NCBI GenBank assembly: GCA_050115015.1
Contig: JASFRI010000126.1
Location: 1-10,555, forward strand
Length of the DNA: 10,555 bases
Source of the DNA: JASFRI01 sp050115015
GTDB lineage: Bacteria; Acidobacteriota; Polarisedimenticolia; CBDVAL01
Direction: 5' to 3'
Made by a program: the position numbers and the translations under genes
Shown here: positions 1 through 6,594 of the stretch, one piece after another
How positions within the stretch are numbered: the first letter of the stretch is position 1
How the letters are laid out: each line of letters opens with the position of its first letter
The notes under the pieces: generated by a model
What the model was told of the DNA's origin: nothing
Database searches by the model: none
The model's input: the letters and a program-made list of their open reading frames with translations, nothing else

Positions 1-472
1 AGCGGACAAGCCAGCGGAGCTCGGGGTAGACGGCGAACTCCGGGATCAGGTCGTACCGGGTCCTGTGGTACTTGGAGCACAGGATCCAGCCCACGTGGCT
101 CCACCAGAATCCATCCTCCGGAGAGTGGGGGTCTCCAGCCTGGTCGGAGTAGCGGTGGTGGAGGCGGTGGTTCGCCGCCCACCAGAGCGCCCCCTTCTGG
201 GCCGCCGTCGCCCCTCCCAGCGCCATGAGGAACTGCATCCCGCGTCCGAGCTTGTAGCTGCGATGCGCGAAGTACCGGTGATACCCGGCCGAGATGAAGA
301 ACATCCTCCCGAAGTAGAGGCCCACGCAGATCAGGACGTCCACGAGCCGGACGCCGGTGAAGATGGCGAGCAGGGGGATGAGATGGGCGGCGAGGAACGG
401 GGTCGAGAGTAGCCACTCGGTCCGCTCCTCCGGCGGGCGCGTCGCGCGCTTCGGGCGAGGTCTCGCTGGCAA
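1..472 (-). CDS. Acyl-CoA/acyl-lipid delta-9-type fatty-acid desaturase, N-terminal part (cut by window edge)
   Basis: Membrane di-iron desaturase of the OLE1/stearoyl-CoA desaturase type, expected to put a cis double bond into saturated acyl chains and so tune membrane fluidity. 157 residues are visible. After a basic, Pro-rich N-terminus (about 1-19) come hydrophobic segments at about 20-38 and 43-60. The first histidine box, HRYFAH, is at 65-70 and the second, HRLHH, at 102-106; the family pattern D-PHSP-GFWWSH-GW follows. The third box (HNxHH in the family) and the C-terminal membrane pair lie beyond position 1. No in-frame ATG precedes the conserved region, and an in-frame TAA sits at 536-538. 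TTG at 470-472 follows GGAGGAG by 5 bases, so it is the chosen start. It lies downstream of aat on the same strand, but a strong promoter at 594-622 suggests independent transcription. Family call is secure; the exact substrate (acyl-CoA or acyl-lipid) is not determined. Confidence 0.93.
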   Translation of the reverse strand, partial: MPARPRPKRATRPPEERTEWLLSTPFLAAHLIPLLAIFTGVRLVDVLICVGLYFGRMFFISAGYHRYFAHRSYKLGRGMQFLMALGGATAAQKGALWWAANHRLHHRYSDQAGDPHSPEDGFWWSHVGWILCSKYHRTRYDLIPEFAVYPELRWLVR

Positions 473-477
473 GGGAT

Positions 478-484
478 CTCCTCC
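478..484 (-). promoter_or_regulatory. Shine-Dalgarno GGAGGAG that fixes a TTG start
   Basis: GGAGGAG on the minus strand lies 5 bases before TTG (470-472). No in-frame ATG exists between the upstream stop (TAA, 536-538) and the conserved desaturase region, so this site decides the start codon. The same 5-base spacing is seen at other genes in the window. Confidence 0.8.
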
Positions 485-593
485 GCGCCGTCGTCCTCGG
501 CGCGGTTCGCCGGTGGGTTCAGGCTGCAGGAACGGTTAACACCCGGGGCAACGTCATGCGGTCGGAGTCGGCTCGCTGCCCGGAAGTGCGGGT

Positions 594-622
594 ATCATAG
601 GGGTAGGCCCCGATCCTGTCAA
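594..622 (-). promoter_or_regulatory. Near-consensus sigma-70 promoter for the desaturase
   Basis: On the minus strand TTGACA (617-622) and TATGAT (594-599) are separated by exactly 17 bases (600-616). That is a perfect -35, a 5/6 -10 and the ideal spacing. Transcription would start near 587 and leave a leader of about 115 bases before the TTG start at 472. The TGA stop codon of aat (619-621) is inside the -35 hexamer. The spacer holds a GGGG-TAGG-CCCC inverted repeat (600-611). It is the only textbook promoter I see in the window, so the desaturase is probably expressed independently of the clp operon. Not tested experimentally. Confidence 0.75.
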
Positions 623-1332
623 CCGGACGGGGGTCCGGCTCCGGGGTCCGGTACGTCGAATTCCCAGACACCCCCACGTGTCGGCTGCCCCAGGGCCCGC
701 GCCAGCGCCGCCAGGAACCGCCGGCGGGGCCACGGCTCCGCCCCGAACCGCTCCAGGTGGTCGGTGGGGACCTGGCAGTCGATGAGCCGTATGCCCCAGC
801 GGTCCAGCTGACGAACCAGCGCGACGAGGGCCACCTTGGAGGCGTCGGGGACCCGCGAGACCATCGACTCGCCGAAGAACACGCCGCCCAGGGAGACCCC
901 GTAGAGGCCTCCGGCCAGCTGCTCCCCTCTCCATGCCTCCACCGAGTGGGCCAGCCCCCGCCGGTGCAGCTCCACGTAGGCGTCCCGCATCGCCGCCGTG
1001 ATCCAGGTCCCATCCTGGCCGGGCCGGGGCGCCCCGGCGCACGCTTCGATCACCCGCGGGAAGGCGGTATCGAGAGTCAGGCGGAAGGGACGGGCGCGGA
1101 TGCGCCGCTCCAGCCGGCGCGCGACGTGCAGCGCCTCCGGGACCAGGACGAACCGGGGGTCCGGTGAGTGCCAGAGGATCGGCTGGCCCTGAGCGTACCA
1201 GGGGAAGATCCCCTCGGAGTAGGCACGCACGAGCCGCTCGACCGACAGGTCGCCTCCCACCGCGAGCAGCCCGTCCTCGGCCAGCTCCGGCGGCGGGAAC
1301 GCGATCTCGTCATCGAGCCGGAAGACCGGCAT
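619..1332 (-). CDS. aat: Leucyl/phenylalanyl-tRNA-protein transferase
   Basis: Cytosolic enzyme that moves Leu or Phe from aminoacyl-tRNA to proteins with N-terminal Lys or Arg, creating N-degrons for ClpS/ClpAP. At 237 residues it matches the family (E. coli 234). The N-terminus carries the hallmark FPPPELAEDGLLAVGGDL segment (about 12-29) and the following GIFPWY and WHSPDPR motifs. The C-terminal GNAT-like domain has the conserved FFGESM motif (E155) and the IDCQVPT motif (D185, Q187), which line up with residues tied to peptidyl transfer in the E. coli enzyme. The ATG lies 9 bases after the clpA stop with no convincing Shine-Dalgarno, so translation is probably coupled to clpA. It is the last gene of the clpS-clpA-aat run. 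Function is secure. Confidence 0.97.
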   Translation of the reverse strand: MPVFRLDDEIAFPPPELAEDGLLAVGGDLSVERLVRAYSEGIFPWYAQGQPILWHSPDPRFVLVPEALHVARRLERRIRARPFRLTLDTAFPRVIEACAGAPRPGQDGTWITAAMRDAYVELHRRGLAHSVEAWRGEQLAGGLYGVSLGGVFFGESMVSRVPDASKVALVALVRQLDRWGIRLIDCQVPTDHLERFGAEPWPRRRFLAALARALGQPTRGGVWEFDVPDPGAGPPSG

Positions 1333-1341
1333 CGGCGCGGA

Positions 1342-3630
1342 TCAGTCGGCGTCCGCGGGGGAGGGTTCCGCCGGCTCCGGCGGCGCCGACGCGTCCACCT
1401 GGAACGTCAGACCGTCCCCTTCGAAGCCGATGGTGACCGTCCCGCCGTGCTCCAGGCCACCGAAGAGGATCTCCTCCGTGAGCGGGTCGCGCACCTCGGT
1501 CTGGATCAGGCGTGACAACGGCCGCGCGCCGTAGGTCGGGTCGTATCCCTTGCGGGCAAGGTAGTCCCGCGCCTCCGGCAGCAGGGTGAAGGCGATCCGC
1601 CGCTCCCGGAGCTGGGCCTCCAGCTCCAGGATGAACTTCTCGACGATCATCCCCATCACGTCCTCGGTCAGCGGATCGAAGAACACGATGGCGTCCAGCC
1701 GGTTCCGGAACTCGGGACGGAAGGTGCGCTCGATCGCCTGGCGCGCCCGCGCCCGGGCGTCCCGCGCCTGGTTCTCACCGAAGCCGATGCCGCGAGCGCT
1801 GAGCTCCTGGCTACCCGCGTTCGACGTCATGATCAGGATGGCGTGCCGGAAGTCGGCCTTGCGGCCGGTGTTGTCCGTGAGCGTCGCGTGGTCCATCACC
1901 TGCAGAAGGATGTTGAACAGGTCCCCGTGGGCCTTCTCGATCTCGTCGAGCAGCACGACGCAGTACGGATGCGCCCGGACCGCGTCCACCAGCGCCCCCC
2001 CCTGCTCGAAGCCCACGTACCCCGGCGGAGCACCGATGAGGCGGGCGACGGCATGCTTCTCCATGTACTCGCTCATGTCGAACCGGAAGAACTCGTTGCC
2101 CAGGTGGCGGGCCAGCTGCCGCGCCAGCTCCGTCTTCCCCACCCCCGTGGGACCCGCGAACAGGAAGCAGCCCGAGGGATGGTCCGGGTGCCCCAGTCCG
2201 GCGCGGGCCCGCCGGATCGCCTTCGAGACCACGTCCACCGCCTCCGGCTGCCCGAACACCACCCGCTGCAGGGACTCGGAGAGCGTCCGCAGCCGCTCCT
2301 TGTCCGACATGGACGCCTGCTTCTCCGGGATGCGGGCGATCCGGGCGACGATCTTCTCGATCTCCTCCACGCCGATGGACGTCGTGCCGTCCTCCTGCAG
2401 GCGCAACATCGCGCCGGCCTCGTCGATCACGTCCACGGCGCTGTCCGGCAGCCGGTGATCCCGCAGGTGCCGCTGGGAGAGCCGCACCGCGGTCTCCAGG
2501 GCCGCACCGGTATAGGTCACCTCGTGGTGCTTCTCGTAGCGCGAGCGCAGCCCCTCGAGGATCTTGAGGGCGTCCTCGAACGAGGGCTCGTCGACGACGA
2601 TCTTCTGGAGGCGACGGTGCAGCGCGCGGTCCTTCTCGAGGTGCTTGAACTCCTCGAAGGTCGTCGACCCGACCAGCCGGACACGAGCCTCCGTGAGGAT
2701 CGGCTTGACCAGGTTGGCGAGATCCATGGTCCCGCCGCTGGTGGCCCCCGCCCCCATCATCGTGTGCAACTCGTCGATGAACAGGATGGGACGCGGGCGC
2801 TTCTCCAGCCCGACGATCAGGGCCTTGAAGCGCTCCTCGAAATCGCCCCGGTAGCGCGTGCCCGCGAGGAGGGCGCCGGAGTCCAGGGCGAAGATCTCCG
2901 CCCCCTCCAGCGGCTTCGGGACGTCGCCCGCGGCGAGGCGCTGGGCGAGCCCCTCCACCAGCGCGGTCTTCCCCACGCCGGCGTCGCCGACGAACACGGG
3001 GTTGTTCTTGCGGCGGCGGCAGAGGACCTCCAGCGCGCGACGGATCTCGACCGTGCGCCCGATCAGCGGGTCCAGCAGGCCCTTCCGGGCCCGCGCCGTC
3101 AGGTCCACGGCATACATCTCGAGGGGATCGGCGCTGGGCGCGCCGCCCCCCTCCTCCGCCTCCTCGCCCCCGTCGGTCTTGGGCGGGGTCGGGCCCGGTA
3201 CCTTCGCGATCCCATGGGAGATGAAGTTGAGGACATCGAGCCGGGTGACCCCCTGAGACTGGAGGAGCATCGCCGCGTGGGATTTGCGCTCCTGCAGCAG
3301 CGACGCCAGGGCGTCACCGACGGTGGCCTCGCTTTTCCCGGCGCTCTGCACGTGGAGCGCGGTGGCCTGGAGGGCCCGGCGGAACGCCAGCGTCTGCGAC
3401 GGCTGCTCCTGGGAATCCTCGGGCAGGCGATCGATATGTGCCTCCAGGTAGTGCTTCAGCTCCTCCCGGAGGCGCTCGAGATCCACGCCGCACGCCCTCA
3501 GGATCTCCTCCCCCTCGGGATCGTGACAGGCGGCGTAGAGGAGGTGCTCGAGGGTCAAGTGCTCGTGCCGTCGGGAGATCGCCTCCCGGAACGCCACTCC
3601 CAGAACCATCTCCAGCTTCGAGCTGAACAT
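1342..3630 (-). CDS. clpA: ATP-dependent Clp protease ATP-binding subunit ClpA
   Basis: AAA+ unfoldase that forms a hexamer on ClpP and threads substrates, including N-degron proteins handed over by ClpS, into the protease. It has 762 residues against 758 in E. coli. Domain order: double Clp-N repeat (about 1-140), acidic Gly/Glu-rich linker (about 148-168), then D1 with Walker A GDAGVGKT (K221) and Walker B FIDELH (D286, E287). D2 has Walker A GPTGVGKT (K499) and Walker B LLDEIEKAH (D562, E563), followed by the ClpP-docking loop IGF (615-617; IGL in E. coli ClpA), then EFRNRLD and the C-terminal small domain with YGARPLSR. All nucleotide-binding residues are intact. The start follows GGAGGAGGA by 5 bases inside the end of clpS and is 1 base from the clpS stop (TAG-C-ATG), so the two are almost certainly co-translated. 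Lack of the ClpB/ClpC middle coiled coil supports ClpA. Confidence 0.98.
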   Translation of the reverse strand: MFSSKLEMVLGVAFREAISRRHEHLTLEHLLYAACHDPEGEEILRACGVDLERLREELKHYLEAHIDRLPEDSQEQPSQTLAFRRALQATALHVQSAGKSEATVGDALASLLQERKSHAAMLLQSQGVTRLDVLNFISHGIAKVPGPTPPKTDGGEEAEEGGGAPSADPLEMYAVDLTARARKGLLDPLIGRTVEIRRALEVLCRRRKNNPVFVGDAGVGKTALVEGLAQRLAAGDVPKPLEGAEIFALDSGALLAGTRYRGDFEERFKALIVGLEKRPRPILFIDELHTMMGAGATSGGTMDLANLVKPILTEARVRLVGSTTFEEFKHLEKDRALHRRLQKIVVDEPSFEDALKILEGLRSRYEKHHEVTYTGAALETAVRLSQRHLRDHRLPDSAVDVIDEAGAMLRLQEDGTTSIGVEEIEKIVARIARIPEKQASMSDKERLRTLSESLQRVVFGQPEAVDVVSKAIRRARAGLGHPDHPSGCFLFAGPTGVGKTELARQLARHLGNEFFRFDMSEYMEKHAVARLIGAPPGYVGFEQGGALVDAVRAHPYCVVLLDEIEKAHGDLFNILLQVMDHATLTDNTGRKADFRHAILIMTSNAGSQELSARGIGFGENQARDARARARQAIERTFRPEFRNRLDAIVFFDPLTEDVMGMIVEKFILELEAQLRERRIAFTLLPEARDYLARKGYDPTYGARPLSRLIQTEVRDPLTEEILFGGLEHGGTVTIGFEGDGLTFQVDASAPPEPAEPSPADAD

Positions 3631-3631
3631 G

Positions 3632-3946
3632 CTATTCCTCCTCCACCGTGGCGCGAAGCGGGTAGCCCGCGGTCCGAGCCTGCTCGTGGACCAGGGTGAC
3701 CTTGCGCTCCGCCTCCTCGTAGGGATACAGGCCGGCGACGCCGGCGCCGCGCTGATGCACGTGCATCATCACACCGTAGGCCTCGGCGGGCGACTTGCCG
3801 AAGATCGACTCGAGGATCTCCACGACGAACTCCATGGTCGTGTAGTCGTCGTTGTGGAGCATCACGCGGAACAGCTCCGGCTGCTCCGTATCCTCGTGCT
3901 CCTGCTCGAGCACCTCGCCGCGGTGCTTCCTCTCTGTATCGGTCAT
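3632..3946 (-). CDS. clpS: ATP-dependent Clp protease adaptor ClpS
   Basis: Small adaptor (104 residues; E. coli 106) that binds N-terminal Leu, Phe, Tyr or Trp of substrates and delivers them to the N-domain of ClpA. A charged flexible N-terminal tail (about 1-22), the part that enters the ClpA pore in E. coli, precedes the folded core. Core residues that form the N-degron pocket are present: N32, D33, D34, T36, M38, the MM pair at 60-61 and H64. It sits immediately before clpA with a single-base gap. The start lacks a clear Shine-Dalgarno: a GGAG is about 18 bases upstream, which is too far. It begins 22 bases after the stop of the secreted-protein gene, so read-through from the promoter near 4504 may supply its transcription. 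No separate promoter is evident in the gap. Confidence 0.96.
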   Translation of the reverse strand: MTDTERKHRGEVLEQEHEDTEQPELFRVMLHNDDYTTMEFVVEILESIFGKSPAEAYGVMMHVHQRGAGVAGLYPYEEAERKVTLVHEQARTAGYPLRATVEEE

Positions 3947-3968
3947 GGCCCGCCCGGATGCAAGCTCC

Positions 3969-4454
3969 TCAGCGGCTGGCCAGCGGCACGTACGTGGCCA
4001 GCTTCAAATCCCCCATGGTCTCGAACTGCCCCTCGAGCTGGAGGAACTGGGCGGCCACGACGGGGTTGACCCGCTCGGACATCAGGTCGAAGTACTTCTT
4101 CCGCAGCGCGGTGCGCTGCTCGTCCAGGGAGAACGCCTGCGCCGCCAGCCGCTGCGCGGTCTCGGCGTCCAGCTTCTGGTACACCTTGCCCCACTCCTTG
4201 AGCAGTTTCCGTCGCTCCTTGCCCAGCCTGCCGCGCTCCCGGTCGTACTGCTTCTGGAGCGGCCAGAAGGCCTCGGCCTCCTCGTCGGACAGGACCAGGA
4301 CCGCGCGCAGCGCGGCGTCCCGCCGCTCGGTCAGGTCGCCTTTCACCGTATCGAGGTACTGGTCGAGCAGCTCCGCCTGGCTGGGCGAGTCCGCCAGCGC
4401 CGGACCGCTGACGAGCAGGAACCCGGCGACCAGCAGGATCATGGGGGTCCGCAT
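3969..4454 (-). CDS. Predicted exported helical protein, function unknown
   Basis: 161 residues. Residues 1-21 look like a Sec signal peptide: a basic start, a hydrophobic stretch, then Ala-Leu-Ala before D22. The mature part is charged and almost certainly all-helical. It starts with a DQYLDTVKGDL segment, then LSDEEAEAFWPLQKQY, alternating Lys/Arg/Glu runs, and ends in a segment resembling QFLQLEGQF followed by ATYVPLA. This resembles a widespread family of uncharacterised periplasmic helical proteins. Size and character recall Spy/CpxP-like chaperones, but their LTxxQ repeats are not clearly present, so I do not assign that function. ATG 4452-4454 is chosen because the signal peptide begins there and GGAGGAG (4462-4468) lies 7 bases upstream; the open frame runs further, to 4997, only by overlapping the opposite gene. 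It is probably the first gene of the transcript entering clpS-clpA-aat. Confidence 0.82.
   Translation of the reverse strand: MRTPMILLVAGFLLVSGPALADSPSQAELLDQYLDTVKGDLTERRDAALRAVLVLSDEEAEAFWPLQKQYDRERGRLGKERRKLLKEWGKVYQKLDAETAQRLAAQAFSLDEQRTALRKKYFDLMSERVNPVVAAQFLQLEGQFETMGDLKLATYVPLASR
3975..4002 (-). other. Stem-loop at the 3' end of the exported-protein gene, before clpS
   Basis: GCTGGCC (3975-3981) and GGCCAGC (3996-4002) form a perfect 7-bp inverted repeat with a 14-base loop that contains ACGTACGT. In the minus-strand transcript the stem ends 3 bases before the stop codon of the exported-protein gene. No U-run follows, so it is not a classic intrinsic terminator. It could affect processing or coupling at the junction with clpS, or be chance in GC-rich coding sequence. 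Confidence 0.3.
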
Positions 4455-4473
4455 CGGCTCTCTCCTCCGGATC

Positions 4474-4496
4474 GGCCGGATCCTCGGGGTCCGGCC
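4474..4496 (-). other. Leader hairpin upstream of the exported-protein gene
   Basis: GGCCGGA (4474-4480) and TCCGGCC (4490-4496) form a perfect 7-bp inverted repeat with a 9-base loop. If transcription starts about 7 bases after the TAGAAT at 4504-4509, this hairpin would be at the extreme 5' end of the mRNA. The ribosome binding site (4462-4468) lies just after it. Such a 5' stem can stabilise an mRNA or bind a regulator. Structure is seen in sequence; role is inferred. Confidence 0.4.
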
Positions 4497-4503
4497 TCGC
4501 TTC

Positions 4504-4509
4504 ATTCTA
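4504..4509 (-). promoter_or_regulatory. Candidate -10 box TAGAAT for the exported-protein gene (and perhaps clpS-clpA-aat)
   Basis: Minus-strand TAGAAT (5/6 to TATAAT) lies about 50 bases before the ATG at 4454. No good -35 is found 16-18 bases upstream. A 6-bp inverted repeat, GCGGAC/GTCCGC at 4520-4535, lies within the expected spacer and could be an operator. Two other genes in the window have the identical hexamer, which raises its credibility. Nothing convincing was found for a plus-strand promoter in the same 162-base divergent region. Confidence 0.45.
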
Positions 4510-4606
4510 GCGCAACCCGGCGGACCGACGTCCGCGGGACGCCGTCGCAGCCCCGCCGCCCGGGATGCGGTAGACTCGCCCCTGGCAGGCTGCGGAACGT
4601 GTTTTC

Positions 4607-4611
4607 GGAGG
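4607..4611 (+). promoter_or_regulatory. Shine-Dalgarno GGAGG selecting the start of acetoacetyl-CoA synthetase
   Basis: GGAGG lies 5 bases before ATG 4617-4619. The reading frame stays open far upstream (to 3852), so this site and the match to the family N-terminus decide the start. Confidence 0.7.
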
Positions 4612-4616
4612 CGACC

Positions 4617-6572
4617 ATGTCCGACGTGCTGTGGAATCCGACACCCGAGGCGATCGCGTCCTCCCGGATGCAGGCCTTCCATCGTCACGTGACCGCCGCC
4701 CACGGCCTGTCCCAGGACCCGGACGACCTCTACCGCTCCCTGTACCGCTGGTCGCTCGAGGAACCCGCGGCGTTCTGGCGTGCCGTCTGGGACTTCTGCG
4801 ACGTCATCGGCGAGCCCGGGGTGCGCCCGCTGGTCGACGGCGATCGTATGCCGGGGGCCCGCTGGTTTCCCGACGCGAAGCTGAGCTTCGCGGAGAACCT
4901 GCTGCGGCGGCGGGACGACACCCCCGCGATGATCTTCCGCCGCGAGGACGGCCGGCGCCGGGTGCTCACCTTCGCCGAAACCCACGAAGAGGTGCAACGG
5001 CTCCGTCGGGCGTTCCGTGACGAGGGCCTCCAGCCGGGCGACCGGGTCGCCGCCTACCTGCCGAACATCCCCGAGGCGATCACCGCCATGCTCGCCGCCA
5101 CGAGCCTGGGAGGGATCTGGTCCTCCTGCTCACCGGACTTCGGGGTCTCGGGCGTGCTGGATCGCTTCGGACAGGTCGATCCGAAGATCCTGCTCTCCGT
5201 GGACGGGTATCCCCACAAGGGACAGCGATTCGAGCAGCGGGACAAGCTGGCGGAGGTCGTCGACGGCCTGCCCGGGCTGCGGCGCACGGTGGTGCTCGGC
5301 TACACCCGCCCGGACCCCGAACTGGCCGACATCCGCGACGTGGCGCGCTGGGACGACTGGGTCCCGGCCCCCGCCGCCCCGGAGGCGTTCGAGCGCTTCC
5401 CCTTCGATCAGCCGCTCTACATCCTGTTCTCCTCCGGCACCACGGGAAAGCCGAAGTGCATCGTCCACGGCGCCGGGGGCACGCTGCTGCAGCACCTCAA
5501 GGAGCACCGCCTTCACACGGACCTGCGTCCCGGCGACCGCCTGTTCTACTTCACCACGACGGGCTGGATGATGTGGAACTGGCTGGTGACGGGCCTGGCC
5601 AGCGAGGCCACCCTGGTCCTCCACGACGGGAACCCGATGTACCCGAGCCAGTCGGCCCTCCTCGACATGGCCCAGGAGGAGAAGGTCACCGTCTTCGGGA
5701 CATCCGCGAAGTACATCGACGCGCTGAAGAAGGCGGGTCTGAAGCCCAGGGAGACCCACGACCTGTCGGCGCTCCGGACGATCTGCTCCACCGGATCACC
5801 CCTCCTGCCGGAGAGCTTCGACTACGTCTACGAGGACGTGAAGCGCGACGTCCAGCTGGCCTCCATTGCCGGCGGCACCGACATCGTCTCCTGCTTCATG
5901 CTCGGCTGCCCCGTCCGTCCGGTGCGACGCTCCGAGATCCAGTGCCGCGGACTCGGGATGGCGGTGGAGGTCTGGGACGACGACGGCCGGCCCCTGCTGG
6001 ATCGGCCGGGGGAGCTCGTCTGCGTCAAGCCGTTCCCCTCCATGCCGGTGAGCTTCTGGGACGACCCGGACGACGCTCGTTACCGCAGCGCGTACTTCGA
6101 GCACTACCCGGGCGTATGGCGCCACGGCGACTGGTGCCGGCTGACGCCGGCGGACGGCATCGTCGTCTACGGGCGCTCCGACGCCACCCTGAACCCCGGC
6201 GGCGTCCGCATCGGTACCGCCGAGATCTACCGGGCCGTGGAGCAGTTCCCGGAGGTGGAGGAGGCGATCGTCGTCGGCCAGGACTGGGAGGGGGACCAGC
6301 GGATCATCCTGTTCGTGCGGCTGGCGGAGGGTCACACCCTCGACGAGGACCTGGCCGGCCGGATCCGCCGGCACATCCGCGCCACGCAGACACCGCGTCA
6401 TCTCCCCAAGAAGATCCTGGCGGTGACGGACATCCCCCGCACGCGAAGCGGGAAGATCTCCGAAGTGGCGGTCCGGGAGGTCATCCACGGCCGCCCGGTG
6501 AAGAACACCGAGGCCCTCGCCAACCCGGAGGCCCTGCAGCAGTTCCGCGATCGCCCCGAATTGCGGGACTAG
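4617..6572 (+). CDS. Acetoacetyl-CoA synthetase (acetoacetate-CoA ligase)
   Basis: ANL-superfamily adenylating enzyme: acetoacetate + ATP + CoA to acetoacetyl-CoA + AMP + PPi, in ketone-body, leucine or PHB-related carbon use. 651 residues, the usual length. The N-terminal cap, with the W-N-P start (6-8) and the SLYRWSLEEPAAFW region, is of the acetyl/acetoacetyl-CoA synthetase type. Core motifs: the phosphate-binding loop SSGTTGKPK (272-280), the TTTGWMMWNW segment that is strongly typical of acetoacetyl-CoA synthetases, GGTDIVS (419-425), YGRSDATLNPGG (518-529), and TRSGKIS with the predicted catalytic lysine K613. All core residues are intact, so the protein should be active. It is transcribed away from the exported-protein gene, and its stop lies 22 bases from the stop of the convergent aminotransferase gene. 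No PHB or HMG-CoA genes are adjacent, so the pathway is not fixed by context. No convincing promoter was found; TAGACT at 4571-4576 lacks a -35. Confidence 0.95.
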   Translation: MSDVLWNPTPEAIASSRMQAFHRHVTAAHGLSQDPDDLYRSLYRWSLEEPAAFWRAVWDFCDVIGEPGVRPLVDGDRMPGARWFPDAKLSFAENLLRRRDDTPAMIFRREDGRRRVLTFAETHEEVQRLRRAFRDEGLQPGDRVAAYLPNIPEAITAMLAATSLGGIWSSCSPDFGVSGVLDRFGQVDPKILLSVDGYPHKGQRFEQRDKLAEVVDGLPGLRRTVVLGYTRPDPELADIRDVARWDDWVPAPAAPEAFERFPFDQPLYILFSSGTTGKPKCIVHGAGGTLLQHLKEHRLHTDLRPGDRLFYFTTTGWMMWNWLVTGLASEATLVLHDGNPMYPSQSALLDMAQEEKVTVFGTSAKYIDALKKAGLKPRETHDLSALRTICSTGSPLLPESFDYVYEDVKRDVQLASIAGGTDIVSCFMLGCPVRPVRRSEIQCRGLGMAVEVWDDDGRPLLDRPGELVCVKPFPSMPVSFWDDPDDARYRSAYFEHYPGVWRHGDWCRLTPADGIVVYGRSDATLNPGGVRIGTAEIYRAVEQFPEVEEAIVVGQDWEGDQRIILFVRLAEGHTLDEDLAGRIRRHIRATQTPRHLPKKILAVTDIPRTRSGKISEVAVREVIHGRPVKNTEALANPEALQQFRDRPELRD

Positions 6573-6594
6573 AGGTCCTTCACCACCTGCCGGG

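Noticed and set aside
600..611. GGGG-TAGG-CCCC hairpin as a terminator for aat
   Set aside because: A 4-bp stem without a U-run; it lies in the spacer of the sigma-70 promoter and is better noted there.
631..652. Two copies of GGGTCCGG in close succession
   Set aside because: They lie inside the 3' end of aat and encode its Pro/Gly-rich tail; too short and compositionally expected.
1843..3699. 618-residue open frame on the plus strand opposite clpA
   Set aside because: It is the shadow of clpA: GC-rich codon bias leaves the antisense frame open. The translation is low-complexity, rich in Arg/Leu/Gly/His, with no family motif and no ribosome binding site.
3852..4616. 255-codon upstream extension of acetoacetyl-CoA synthetase
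   Set aside because: It overlaps clpS and the exported-protein gene on the other strand, looks like shadow coding, and adds nothing of the family. ATG 4617 has a proper GGAGG and gives the normal length.
4455..4997. Upstream extension of the exported-protein frame
   Set aside because: It would bury the signal peptide in the middle of the protein and overlaps the start of acetoacetyl-CoA synthetase. ATG 4454 has GGAGGAG 7 bases upstream.
6573..6594. Possible bidirectional terminator between the convergent genes
   Set aside because: Only a 4-bp AGGT/ACCT pairing is present and there is no U-run on either strand.
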